A stretch of DNA of 64,000 bases from NCBI RefSeq assembly GCF_019492055.1, contig NZ_JAICBX010000004.1, forward strand, positions 496,001-560,000, read 5' to 3'. The notes below the pieces were generated by a model, which made no database searches, was not told the origin of the DNA, and saw nothing but the letters and a program-made list of their open reading frames with translations. The DNA comes from Flavimaribacter sediminis (GTDB lineage Bacteria; Pseudomonadota; Alphaproteobacteria; Rhizobiales; Rhizobiaceae). The translations under genes were made by a program, and so were the position numbers. Shown one piece after another: positions 33,505-41,158 of the stretch (its first letter is position 1; the number at the start of each line of letters is the position of its first letter).

Positions 33505-35507
33505 CGGGCCTCCTCCAGTCCGAGCCGCTTCCTTGCCCGCGCGGCGCCGGCGGCGATCATCCGGTCGGCGATGATGGCGATGAAGGCGATCGACAGGCCG
33601 GCGACGATGCCGCGGCCGGTGTCGGCCTTGGTCAGCGCGATATAGACTTCCTGGCCGAGTTCGCGCGTGCCGACGAGCGCGGTGATAACCAGCATGGAAA
33701 TCGCAAGCATGAGCGTCTGGTTAATGCCGAGCATGATTTCCGGCAGCGCCAGCGGCAACCGGATGCGCCACAGCAATTGTCGCCGCGTGCAGCCGGAGAC
33801 GATACCGGCCTCGATCAGTTGCGGATCGACTGACTTGATGCCGTGCGAGGCGTACCGGACGGCCGGCGCGAGCGCGTAGAGAACGACCGCTATCATCGCC
33901 GAAAAGTCCCCGACGCGAAACAGCATGACGACAGGGATGAGGTAGACGAAGCTCGGCAATGTCTGCAGCGTGTCGATGACGGCGGCCACGATGCGGTCGG
34001 CGCGTTTGTGCTGGGCCGACCAGATGCCGATCGGAATGCCGATCAGGCTTGCGATGATAACCGACACGCCAACCAGGTAGACGGTCACCATCGCCTTGTC
34101 CCAGAGATCGTTGACCAGGATGAAGAGCGACATCAGAAAAACCAGGAGAGCCAGCCGCCAGCGGCCGAGCCGCCAACCCGCGAATGTCAGCAACGCAATC
34201 ACCCAGGGCCAGGGAAGGCCGAGCAGAAAACGCTTCACAGGCACGAGGAAAGTCACCAGCATGAAGGTCTTCACGGCTTCGATCTGATCGAAGAAATTGA
34301 CGTTGATATATTCCACGAGCTTCGACCAGAAGTCTCCGGTCGTGAGCCACAATTCCCGCGGATAGGTTTGCAGCGCCGGCAGAAAGAGACCTGCCAGGCC
34401 TGTTCCAAGCGCCACGAGGAGACATGTCGTGATCCACGGATGACGACGGACCGGACTGGCGGGCAGGGCGGAATGATCGGGTGGATTGCGGTCTGCGAAG
34501 GCCTGGCTCAGACGGTCGAGCGCGATCGCCAGGACAACAATGGCGACGCCTGCCTCAAGGCCGCCGCCGATATCGAGCCGGCGCAGCGACGTCAGCACGT
34601 CGTAGCCCAGGCCGCCAGCGCCGATCATCGACGCGATGATCACCATGTTGAGCGAGAGCATGATGACCTGGTTGACGCCGACCATCAGGCTGCGGTTTGC
34701 GGCGGGAACCAGGACTTTCCACGTCATTTGCCGGTTCGTGCAGCCGGCCATCAGTCCGAATTCGCGGATTTCCTCCGGAACCGATTTCAGCGCCAGCGTC
34801 GTGATGCGAACCATGGGCGGCATGGCGTAGATGATGGTTGCGAGCAGGGCGGCTACCGGGCCGAAACCGAATAGGAACAGGATTGGCACCAGATAGGCGA
34901 AGATCGGCACCGTCTGCATGAGGTCGAGCACCGGCGAAATCGCCAGATTGAACCAGCGCCAGCGATAGGCGAGGATCCCGAGGAGGAGGCCGCCAGCGAC
35001 CCCGATCGGCACGGCGATCAGGATGGATGACAGCGTCACCATTGCGCTTTCCCACTGGCCGAAAATCGCCAGGTAAAGGAAACACGCCGCAACGAACAGA
35101 CCGAGCCACAGATTGCGCGCATAGTACCCCATGGCGAACACCGTGACGATGACGGCGATCCAGCTGAAAGGCGGCAGGAGTTGCACGGCGTTGTCGCCGA
35201 ATCCCTCGACCCAGCCCGTCACCAGCATGGATTTGACGAGCAGATAGGGCTGCTCGATCAGCCAGGAGATCGCGCGCGTGAACTGGGTGAAGGTGAACAG
35301 GCCGAATGTGGCGCTGTTGACAAGCCAATCCATGAAATCCGAAATATCGTCCTTGATCGGAAAGCGGATTGCACGCGGCGTGTCCATGAGCCATCGCATG
35401 TCATGGGCGCGCGACCAGCTCTTTGCGTGTTCGGCCAGAAACAGCGATATGGCGAAGGCCCCGATCCAGAACCAGCCGGAAGGACTGATGGCGCGCAAGA
35501 GCCGCAT
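33501..35507 (-). CDS. Glycine betaine/choline-type ABC permease, two permease domains in one chain
   Basis: The 668-residue protein contains two ProW-like permease units. Each has a binding-protein-dependent transport motif: RITTLALKSVPEEIREFGLMAGCTNRQMTWKVLVPAAN in the first (about residues 235-275), and SHGIKSVDPQLIEAGIVSGCTRRQLLWRIRLPLALP in the second (about 550-590). A normal ProW has one unit of about 300 residues that homodimerises, so here the two halves are joined. Extra helices precede each unit. ATG 35507 starts three bases after the ATPase stop. It forms the membrane channel with the neighbouring ATPase and binding protein. Confidence 0.9.
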   Translation of the reverse strand: MRLLRAISPSGWFWIGAFAISLFLAEHAKSWSRAHDMRWLMDTPRAIRFPIKDDISDFMDWLVNSATFGLFTFTQFTRAISWLIEQPYLLVKSMLVTGWVEGFGDNAVQLLPPFSWIAVIVTVFAMGYYARNLWLGLFVAACFLYLAIFGQWESAMVTLSSILIAVPIGVAGGLLLGILAYRWRWFNLAISPVLDLMQTVPIFAYLVPILFLFGFGPVAALLATIIYAMPPMVRITTLALKSVPEEIREFGLMAGCTNRQMTWKVLVPAANRSLMVGVNQVIMLSLNMVIIASMIGAGGLGYDVLTSLRRLDIGGGLEAGVAIVVLAIALDRLSQAFADRNPPDHSALPASPVRRHPWITTCLLVALGTGLAGLFLPALQTYPRELWLTTGDFWSKLVEYINVNFFDQIEAVKTFMLVTFLVPVKRFLLGLPWPWVIALLTFAGWRLGRWRLALLVFLMSLFILVNDLWDKAMVTVYLVGVSVIIASLIGIPIGIWSAQHKRADRIVAAVIDTLQTLPSFVYLIPVVMLFRVGDFSAMIAVVLYALAPAVRYASHGIKSVDPQLIEAGIVSGCTRRQLLWRIRLPLALPEIMLGINQTLMLAISMLVITALVGTRELGQEVYIALTKADTGRGIVAGLSIAFIAIIADRMIAAGAARARKRLGLEEAR

Positions 35508-35510
35508 CGC

Positions 35511-36536
35511 TCAGCGCTCCCGTCCAATCAGGACGTCTACAATGGCGCGCCCATCGATGACGCCGATCCGGTCGCCGTTCGCATCGACCACCGCAAAAGG
35601 CAGGCCCGCTGATTCAACGCGGTCGGCGATGTCCTCGATACCGGCGCCGGCGGGAACCTCGCCGGCCAGTTCCGTCCCGTCGGCCGCCGGCTGCGCGATC
35701 GAACCCGCGGTCAGCACTTTGGCGCGCGGAATGTGTCTGGTGAATTCCCGAACATATTCAGACGCCGGCTCGAGCACGAGTTGTTCAGGCGTCGCGGTCT
35801 GGATGATCAGGCCATCCTTCATGATGGCGATCCGGTCGGCAAGCCGGATCGCTTCGTCGAAGTCATGGGTGATGAACACGATCGTTTTCTTCAGAACCGA
35901 CTGAAGGCGCAGGAATTCGTCCTGCATTTCGCGCCGGATCAGTGGATCAAGCGCGGAAAACGGTTCGTCGAGAAACCAGATCTCGGGTTCGACGGCGAGC
36001 GAACGGGCGATGCCCACGCGCTGCTGCTGCCCGCCCGACAATTCGCGGGGGAAGTAGGATTCTCGGCCCGCCAGTCCGACGAGATCGATCACCTCGCGCG
36101 CGCGTTTTTCGCGTTTTTCGCGGTTCACGCCCTGGACTTCCAGCGGAAAGGCGACGTTTCGAAGGACGTTGAGATGCGGCAGCAGGGCGAAATGCTGAAA
36201 CACCATACCCATCTTGTGACGGCGTATGTCGATCATTTTGCGTTCGCTGGCCTGCAGCAGATCCATGCCTTCAAACAGCACTTCGCCGGCTGTGGGCTCG
36301 ATCAGTCTGGAAAGGCACCGCACGAGCGTTGACTTGCCGGATCCCGACAAGCCCATGATGACGAAAATCTCGCCCTGGCGCACGTCGATCGAGGCTTCGC
36401 GCACAGCGCCGACGAGCCCCGCCTCGTTCAGCTTGGATGAGTCCGGTTTCGGATGATTTTTCAGAAAGGTTTCGGCGCCGTCACCGAAGAGCTTCCACAC
36501 ATTGCGGGCGGAGAGTTTGACAGCTTCGTCGCTCAT
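35511..36536 (-). CDS. Betaine-type ABC transporter ATPase (ProV/OpuAA family)
   Basis: The 341-residue ATPase has Walker A GLSGSGKST (residues 62-70), Q-loop VFQHFALLPH, signature LSGGQQQRVGIARSLA, Walker B IWFLDEPFSALDPL and the switch His (FITHDFDEA). The N-terminal extension (LFGDGAETFLK) is typical of ProV. The C-terminus (about 285-341) is a single degraded CBS-like module (FAVVDANGDRIGVIDGRAIVDVLIG), shorter than the paired CBS domains that sense ionic strength in OpuA. Osmotic gating may therefore be weak or absent. ATG 36536 follows the binding-protein gene across a hairpin. Confidence 0.92.
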   Translation of the reverse strand: MSDEAVKLSARNVWKLFGDGAETFLKNHPKPDSSKLNEAGLVGAVREASIDVRQGEIFVIMGLSGSGKSTLVRCLSRLIEPTAGEVLFEGMDLLQASERKMIDIRRHKMGMVFQHFALLPHLNVLRNVAFPLEVQGVNREKREKRAREVIDLVGLAGRESYFPRELSGGQQQRVGIARSLAVEPEIWFLDEPFSALDPLIRREMQDEFLRLQSVLKKTIVFITHDFDEAIRLADRIAIMKDGLIIQTATPEQLVLEPASEYVREFTRHIPRAKVLTAGSIAQPAADGTELAGEVPAGAGIEDIADRVESAGLPFAVVDANGDRIGVIDGRAIVDVLIGRER

Positions 36537-36590
36537 TGCGCACTTTCGGACAACGCAGTGGTTTCAGTGAGGCGATAATAGCGGAAAAGC

Positions 36591-36630
36591 GCCGCCGGGC
36601 GGAAACTCTCAGTCTGTACCGCCCGGCGGC
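36591..36630 (-). terminator. Intra-operon hairpin between binding-protein and ATPase genes
   Basis: A 12-bp perfect GC-rich stem (GCCGCCGGGCGG / CCGCCCGGCGGC) has a 16-nt loop. On the minus strand it is followed by GCTTTTCC. It lies 8 bp past the binding-protein stop codon. It is probably a partial terminator or 3'-end stabiliser that raises binding-protein mRNA over the ATPase and permease message. Confidence 0.75.
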
Positions 36631-36638
36631 TCGGCTTT

Positions 36639-37589
36639 TTACTCTATCCAGGCTTTCCAGGTGTCTTCGTTGTTGTTCATCCATTCGGCGACAACAGCGT
36701 CGAGATCCTTGCCTTCGAGATCGACAGCGGCGACCATCGCGCCCATGTCCTCATTGGAAATCTTGAACTTCGTGATGGCGTCATGCGCGCCCGGCCACTT
36801 GTCCTTGACGCCCGACCACGCGACTTTCCAGATCGGGCCGCGCGGCTTGCCGCAGTCATAGGCCATGTCCGGATTGACGCCCCAGGACGGGTCGTCATAG
36901 CAGGCGGCTTCATATTTCGGGAACTCGACCCACTCGCCTGCGAATTTCACCGGAGCCCAGTGCGGGGCGTAGACCCAGAGCAGGATCGGCGCCTGGCGCT
37001 GATAGGCGGACTCCAGTTCAGCGAACAGCGCGGCGTCGGTTCCGGCGTGAACCACTTCGTAGTCGAGGTCCAGCGCTTCGGCGCGTTCGTCGTCGAACCC
37101 GCCCCAGGTGACCGGGCCGCCGAGATAACGTCCGCTTGGCGCGGTTTCCGGCGTCGAGAAGTCTTCCGCGCAATCATTGAGCGCTTCCCAGTTGGGCAGT
37201 CCCGGGCAGACGTCTTTCATATAGGCCGGGAACCACCATTCCTCGATCGCCTGCATGCCGGTCTCGCCGAGATTCTCGACATTGCCGGTGGCGGTGGCTT
37301 CGTCCATAGCCTCGCGGCCGGTGGTTTCCCAGATTTCCATGGCGACATGCAGGTCGCCGGTCTTCAGACCCGCAAACTGTGCGATGTAATCCGCCTGGAC
37401 GTAGTCGACATTGTAGCCGGCCTTCTTGAGCACTTCGCCCATGATGTTTGTCGTGATCAACTGGCCGGTCCAGTCGTGGAGCGTCAACTTGATCGGCTCT
37501 TCGGATTCCGCTGCAAGCGCCGGACTGGCCGAAAGGCCGATTGCCAGCGCGCCTGCGAATGCGGCACCGAGAAAATGCGTCTTGAGCAT
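36639..37589 (-). CDS. Betaine-type ABC substrate-binding protein (OpuAC/ProX family)
   Basis: The 316-residue protein has a signal peptide cleaved after about residue 26 (ALA-AE). The mature part has the OpuAC pattern: IKLTLHDWTGQLITTNIMGEVLKKAGYNVDYVQADYIAQFAGLKTGDLHVAMEIWETTGR, followed by EWWFPAYMKDVCPGLPNWEALNDC and a Trp-rich second lobe (LLWVYAPHWAPVKFAGEWVEFP). Several Trp and Tyr residues could form the aromatic cage that binds quaternary ammonium groups. A Cys pair (VCPG / LNDC) may form a disulfide. It is first in the operon and diverges from the DeoR regulator gene. The exact ligand (betaine, choline or a related amine) is not decided by sequence. Confidence 0.9.
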   Translation of the reverse strand: MLKTHFLGAAFAGALAIGLSASPALAAESEEPIKLTLHDWTGQLITTNIMGEVLKKAGYNVDYVQADYIAQFAGLKTGDLHVAMEIWETTGREAMDEATATGNVENLGETGMQAIEEWWFPAYMKDVCPGLPNWEALNDCAEDFSTPETAPSGRYLGGPVTWGGFDDERAEALDLDYEVVHAGTDAALFAELESAYQRQAPILLWVYAPHWAPVKFAGEWVEFPKYEAACYDDPSWGVNPDMAYDCGKPRGPIWKVAWSGVKDKWPGAHDAITKFKISNEDMGAMVAAVDLEGKDLDAVVAEWMNNNEDTWKAWIE

Positions 37590-37713
37590 CGAATTCCCTT
37601 TCCTGTTCCCCTGGAAGTCGGGGCGCCGCCGTCGGCCTCGTCAACGGCCGGTCGTGCGTCCGACCCGCTCAAGCTTGGTCAAAATGGGAGACGAGTCAAC
37701 TGAATTTGTGCGT

Positions 37714-37774
37714 TAATGTGGGAATATGTGGTTTTTTGTTGTAATTGCGTTCAGAAAAATTGGATAATGTGGGA
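37714..37774. promoter_or_regulatory. Two direct repeats TAATGTGGGA in the divergent promoter
   Basis: TAATGTGGGA occurs at 37714-37723 and 37765-37774, 51 bp apart (close to five helical turns), between the binding-protein gene and the DeoR-family gene. DeoR-type regulators often bind repeated sites spaced for looping, so these are good operator candidates. Confidence 0.5.
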
Positions 37775-37796
37775 TATCGGTAGAAACGCGGTAGCC

Positions 37797-38567
37797 ATGG
37801 CCAACCATTCGACACAGCGACAGATGGAGATATTGGAGGAGCTGCGGCTCTCTGGCTCGATCCGTATTCAGGATCTGGCGCGCCGTCTCGACGTTTCCGA
37901 GGAAACGATCCGCCGCAATGTGCGCCAGATGGCGGCCTCCGGCGTGGTGCGCAAGGTGCATGGCGGCGTCCATCTTCAGGAGGACGCGCTGCAGGAGCCC
38001 AGTTTCCAGCAGCGCATGGGCGAGCAGCGGGAAGCGAAGCAGCGCATCGCCCGCCACATCGCCAACATGATCGGCAATGGCGATTCGCTGATGCTCGACA
38101 TCGGCTCCACCACGGCCTATGTCGCCCAGGCCCTCAAGCGTCACAGCGATCTCTTCGTCGTCACCAATTCGCTCAGCGTTGCGAATACCCTGGCGACGCG
38201 CAACAACAACCGCGTCTTCATGGCCGGTGGTGAGTTGCGGGGCCATGACGGCGGAAGTTTTGGCATCGAGGCGATGAATTTCGTTCGACAATTCTCCGTA
38301 CGATATGCCATCCTTTCCGCGGCGGCGATCAATGCGCCGACGGGTTTCATGCTTATGGATCTCCAGGAAGCGGAATTCACCCGCGTCATCATGCAGCGGG
38401 CGCAAATGCGTATTGTCGCAGCCGATGCGACCAAGTTCGGCAAGACAGCTCCGGTGCGCATCACCGATCCGTCGCGCATGGACATGCTTGTCACCGACCG
38501 TGACCCGCCAAGTGATCTTGCGGCGTCCTTGAGAGAAAACGAGATAGATATCCAGATTGCCGACTGA
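37797..38567 (+). CDS. DeoR-family transcriptional regulator
   Basis: The 256-residue protein has an N-terminal helix-turn-helix (RQMEILEELRLSGSIRIQDLARRLDVSEETIRRNVRQMAASGVVRKVHGGV, about residues 8-58) and a C-terminal sugar-isomerase-like sensor domain (LDIGSTTAYVAQAL, VVTNSLSVANTLA, MAGGELRGHDGGSFG). DeoR regulators usually sense phosphorylated metabolites. I chose ATG 37797 because the family begins here; upstream starts overlap the repeats. It diverges from the betaine operon, and the phosphatase gene begins just after its stop. A phosphorylated amine made by the kinase of that operon would be a fitting inducer; this is inference. Confidence 0.88.
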   Translation: MANHSTQRQMEILEELRLSGSIRIQDLARRLDVSEETIRRNVRQMAASGVVRKVHGGVHLQEDALQEPSFQQRMGEQREAKQRIARHIANMIGNGDSLMLDIGSTTAYVAQALKRHSDLFVVTNSLSVANTLATRNNNRVFMAGGELRGHDGGSFGIEAMNFVRQFSVRYAILSAAAINAPTGFMLMDLQEAEFTRVIMQRAQMRIVAADATKFGKTAPVRITDPSRMDMLVTDRDPPSDLAASLRENEIDIQIAD

Positions 38568-38568
38568 C

Positions 38569-39369
38569 GTGAAAAACGACCTTTCTCTTTATCTTGAAGA
38601 GGCGCTGCGCATTTCGTCAGAGGCGGGCGCGGGCGCCATGCCCTATTTCCGCAAACCGCTGGACGTCATCTCGAAGGAGGACGATTCCCCGGTCACGATC
38701 GCCGACAGGCGGACAGAGGAACTGATCCGTCAAAGGCTTTCGGAAAGGTTTCCGGATTGCGGCATTCTGGGCGAGGAATTCGGGACCGTCAGGGGCGACA
38801 GCCGGATGCTGTGGATCGTCGACCCGATCGACGGGACCAAATCCTTTATTTCAGGCATGCCGTTGTTCAGCGTGCTCGTTGCGCTGTTTGACCAGAAGAA
38901 GGGGCAATCGGTGCTCGGGGTCCTGACCTTTCCGGCAGTCGGAGAGCAATATGCCTCAACTGTGGGGCAGGGCGCTTGGTTCGGCGAGCATGGCCTGAAT
39001 ACGGCCGAAAGCAAGCCGCTTTCCAAAGCGATGGTCTACGTCAACGAGGGCGACCGGATTCTCGCGCGCGAAGACGATCTCCTGAGCCGACTGAACGCGC
39101 ACTGCGGCGTCATGCGGTTTTCCTACGACGCCTATTCCTACTGCCTGCTTGCCGGCGGACATGTCGACGCCGTGGTCGATTATGGTTTGAAACCCTATGA
39201 CTACATGGCGGCCGTTCCGCTGGTCGAGGAAGCCGGCGGCGTAATCACTGACTGGCAGGGCAAGCCGCTGACGCTCGAATCCGACGGCAGGGTCGCTGCG
39301 GCCTCCTGTCCTGCCGTGCATGAGGAACTGCTGCAGGTCCTGTCAGTCGACAGGGTGGCGTTTCTTTAG
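38569..39369 (+). CDS. hisN: Inositol monophosphatase-fold phosphatase, histidinol-phosphatase (HisN)-like
   Basis: The enzyme has 266 residues from GTG 38569, which is two bases past the regulator's stop; an upstream TTG 38557 is in frame. The IMPase metal sites are complete: DDSPVTIADRRTEE, GEEFG (residues about 64-68), WIVDPIDGTKSFISGMPLF and KPYDYMAAVPLVEEAGGVITDW. The wording of the last two motifs matches alphaproteobacterial HisN, the last-but-one enzyme of histidine synthesis. Its position after a DeoR regulator next to an amine-uptake operon is unusual for HisN, so a role in dephosphorylating a choline-like phosphate is an alternative. Confidence 0.78.
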   Translation: MKNDLSLYLEEALRISSEAGAGAMPYFRKPLDVISKEDDSPVTIADRRTEELIRQRLSERFPDCGILGEEFGTVRGDSRMLWIVDPIDGTKSFISGMPLFSVLVALFDQKKGQSVLGVLTFPAVGEQYASTVGQGAWFGEHGLNTAESKPLSKAMVYVNEGDRILAREDDLLSRLNAHCGVMRFSYDAYSYCLLAGGHVDAVVDYGLKPYDYMAAVPLVEEAGGVITDWQGKPLTLESDGRVAAASCPAVHEELLQVLSVDRVAFL

Positions 39370-39496
39370 GCTATGCCGCGCGGCGAATGTCATCCGCGAG
39401 CGCAACCATAGTGCCAGTTGGTTCGGCGCGTCTTGCTGTAGGAGTGTAGATCACAGCCTGGCAATTCGTGTTCTATAGCCGATGGAGTGACAAGAC

Positions 39497-40081
39497 ATGA
39501 CAGCAGGTATCCTTGCGTATGGTTCATTGATACCTGATCCGGGTAGGGAAATCGAAGAAGCCGCAGTCGATGTAAAGGACGGTGTTGTTACGCCCTTTAA
39601 CGTCGAATTCGCTCGTAAAAGCGTTGGAAGGAGAGGGGCGCCGACGCTAGTTCCGGTCGAGGACGGGCAGCCTGTCAATGCAAAAATTTTTATCTTGAAC
39701 GTCGGTGTGGCTGAGGCCGCAAATCGACTGTATCGGCGCGAGAAAAATGCTGTTGGTGGCGGAGAATCTTATGTCCACAGCGATGACCCTGGCAGGAATA
39801 CGATCGTAGTTGCACGACTGATAGATTTTGAAGGGATTGAAGAGGTTCTATACACTAGATTGGCCGCCACAATTGAACCGCTTACCGCCCGTGACTTGGC
39901 AAGTTTGGCAATAGCCAGTGCAACAGGCCGTCACGATGGTCGAGACGGCGTCACGTACCTCAAGGATGCGATAGAAAACGGAATTTCAACGCGGTTGACG
40001 CCTGATTACCGTAGCGAAGTCTTGCGTCAGACTGGAACGAATTCTCTGGAGGCGGCTTTGGCGGTGGCTCGCGGTAAATGA
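39497..40081 (+). CDS. Gamma-glutamylcyclotransferase-fold (GGCT/AIG2-like) protein in a low-GC insert
   Basis: The 194-residue protein opens with AGILAYGSLIPDPG, the Y-G-S-L nucleotide-free anion-binding loop of the GGCT/AIG2/BtrG fold, followed by FNVEFARKSVGRRGAPTLVPVEDGQPVNAKIFIL and NRLYRREKN. The family cyclises or cleaves gamma-glutamylamines. The usual catalytic Glu is not clearly placed, so the reaction is uncertain. The C-terminal part (about 120-194) is helical and of unknown fold. Codon use is visibly less GC-rich than in the flanking genes. The HEPN-motif gene follows after a single base, so the two form a tight operon. Confidence 0.6.
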   Translation: MTAGILAYGSLIPDPGREIEEAAVDVKDGVVTPFNVEFARKSVGRRGAPTLVPVEDGQPVNAKIFILNVGVAEAANRLYRREKNAVGGGESYVHSDDPGRNTIVVARLIDFEGIEEVLYTRLAATIEPLTARDLASLAIASATGRHDGRDGVTYLKDAIENGISTRLTPDYRSEVLRQTGTNSLEAALAVARGK

Positions 40082-40082
40082 C

Positions 40083-40721
40083 ATGGACGTTAAAGGTTTC
40101 CTCGATCTCAGGCTAAAGTTTATCCGTGACTTCTACGATACGGCTGCAGCTCCGTTCAATGACGTAATGGAAAAGATCGGCGCGGGGGAGGCACCCTACG
40201 AACCGCCATACAGCGAGGACGAAGAACCTCCTTATTTGTCCGAATGGATCAATGCGCAATCAGGTCTGGATGTATTAGGCCGCGCATGTGTTTCAATGTT
40301 GTCAGCTTCTTTGAAGCTATACTTCAAGACTTGGGAAGTGGAACTCGATATCACCTGGCAAGATGGCGAGCGGAAGAAGCTCTTTAAAAACGGTTTCCTC
40401 TGGGGGTATATACACGCGTATACGGAAGTGCTTGGACTGAACTGGGACAAATGTCCTGCTGATCTCGATATCCTCGAACAGGTCACTCTGGCGCGGAATC
40501 GCGACCAACACCCTGAAACGATTTCTAAAATGGACGTCGATTATGCGCCTGCCGACACGAAGAAACATCCTTCCCTATTTTTTGTCACAGAATGGGAACA
40601 AAGGGCGTATCAGGACAGTGATCTTGCAGGAATTACCTGGCTTAATCCTTCGGTTCATGTCTCACGGGAAGCGCTTTGGCAGGCTATCGACGAGGTCGCG
40701 AAACTGTCCGGATGGCTTTAG
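40083..40721 (+). CDS. Helical protein with a HEPN RNase-like motif, paired with the GGCT-like gene
   Basis: The protein has 212 residues. An acidic Pro/Tyr-rich segment (residues about 36-52) is followed by helices (VLGRACVSMLSASLKLYFKTWE, then GFLWGYIHAYTEVLGL). LEQVTLARNRDQHPETI holds Arg138-Asn139-x3-His143. R-N-x3-H is the catalytic motif of HEPN ribonucleases, and it lies in a long helix after a bundle, as in HEPN toxins. The gene has low GC content and starts one base after the GGCT-like stop. A toxin-antitoxin or defence module is a reasonable reading. The motif is seen; the function is inferred and the rest of the protein is not recognised. Confidence 0.6.
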   Translation: MDVKGFLDLRLKFIRDFYDTAAAPFNDVMEKIGAGEAPYEPPYSEDEEPPYLSEWINAQSGLDVLGRACVSMLSASLKLYFKTWEVELDITWQDGERKKLFKNGFLWGYIHAYTEVLGLNWDKCPADLDILEQVTLARNRDQHPETISKMDVDYAPADTKKHPSLFFVTEWEQRAYQDSDLAGITWLNPSVHVSREALWQAIDEVAKLSGWL

Positions 40722-41158
40722 GAGAGGATACTCCGTTCTCGCTACGGTTAGAGACTACCCTTTAATTTGATTTTGCTTTTAACCGCGCGTGGGATCGCAG
40801 GCGATGGCCGAAAGCTTATAGGACTCGGTTCGCAAGAGTCCGGCGCTGTGGGCATTGCAGACACAGATACATCGGCCGAATCCGATTTCTTCTCTCTATT
40901 TTCAACAAGGAAAAACGCACTGCTTCAAGACAGAAAGGGATGCGGCCAAGCCTGTTCTGTTCGTTGAAGAAAATGGCTTGGATGGATTCTTGTGCTGATC
41001 ACGTTTTTGGGCATTTATCATAATCAAGCCTCACGTTCAGAGGCTCGTCGTCCCAGAAAGCGGCTTGATTTCGGGCGTGAGTCGATGTTGCCTTAGAGGA
41101 TGTTGAAACCGATGACCGCCACAGCGGTCAAATCATGCCAAATTGCATCATGTATCGG
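40722..41158. other. 437-bp gene-free region closing the low-GC insert
   Basis: No frame here has both a ribosome binding site and a recognisable product; a 66-codon frame at 40767-40967 lacks both. A 9-bp inverted repeat (AATCAAGCC at 41022-41030, GGCTTGATT at 41062-41070) and a hairpin (TGACCGC at 41113-41119, GCGGTCA at 41124-41130) are present. The latter lies just past the dehydrogenase stop and may be its weak terminator. The region may be a junction of inserted DNA. Confidence 0.45.

Noticed and set aside
40767-40967. 66-codon frame after the HEPN-motif gene
   Set aside because: No ribosome binding site and no recognisable or conserved-looking sequence.
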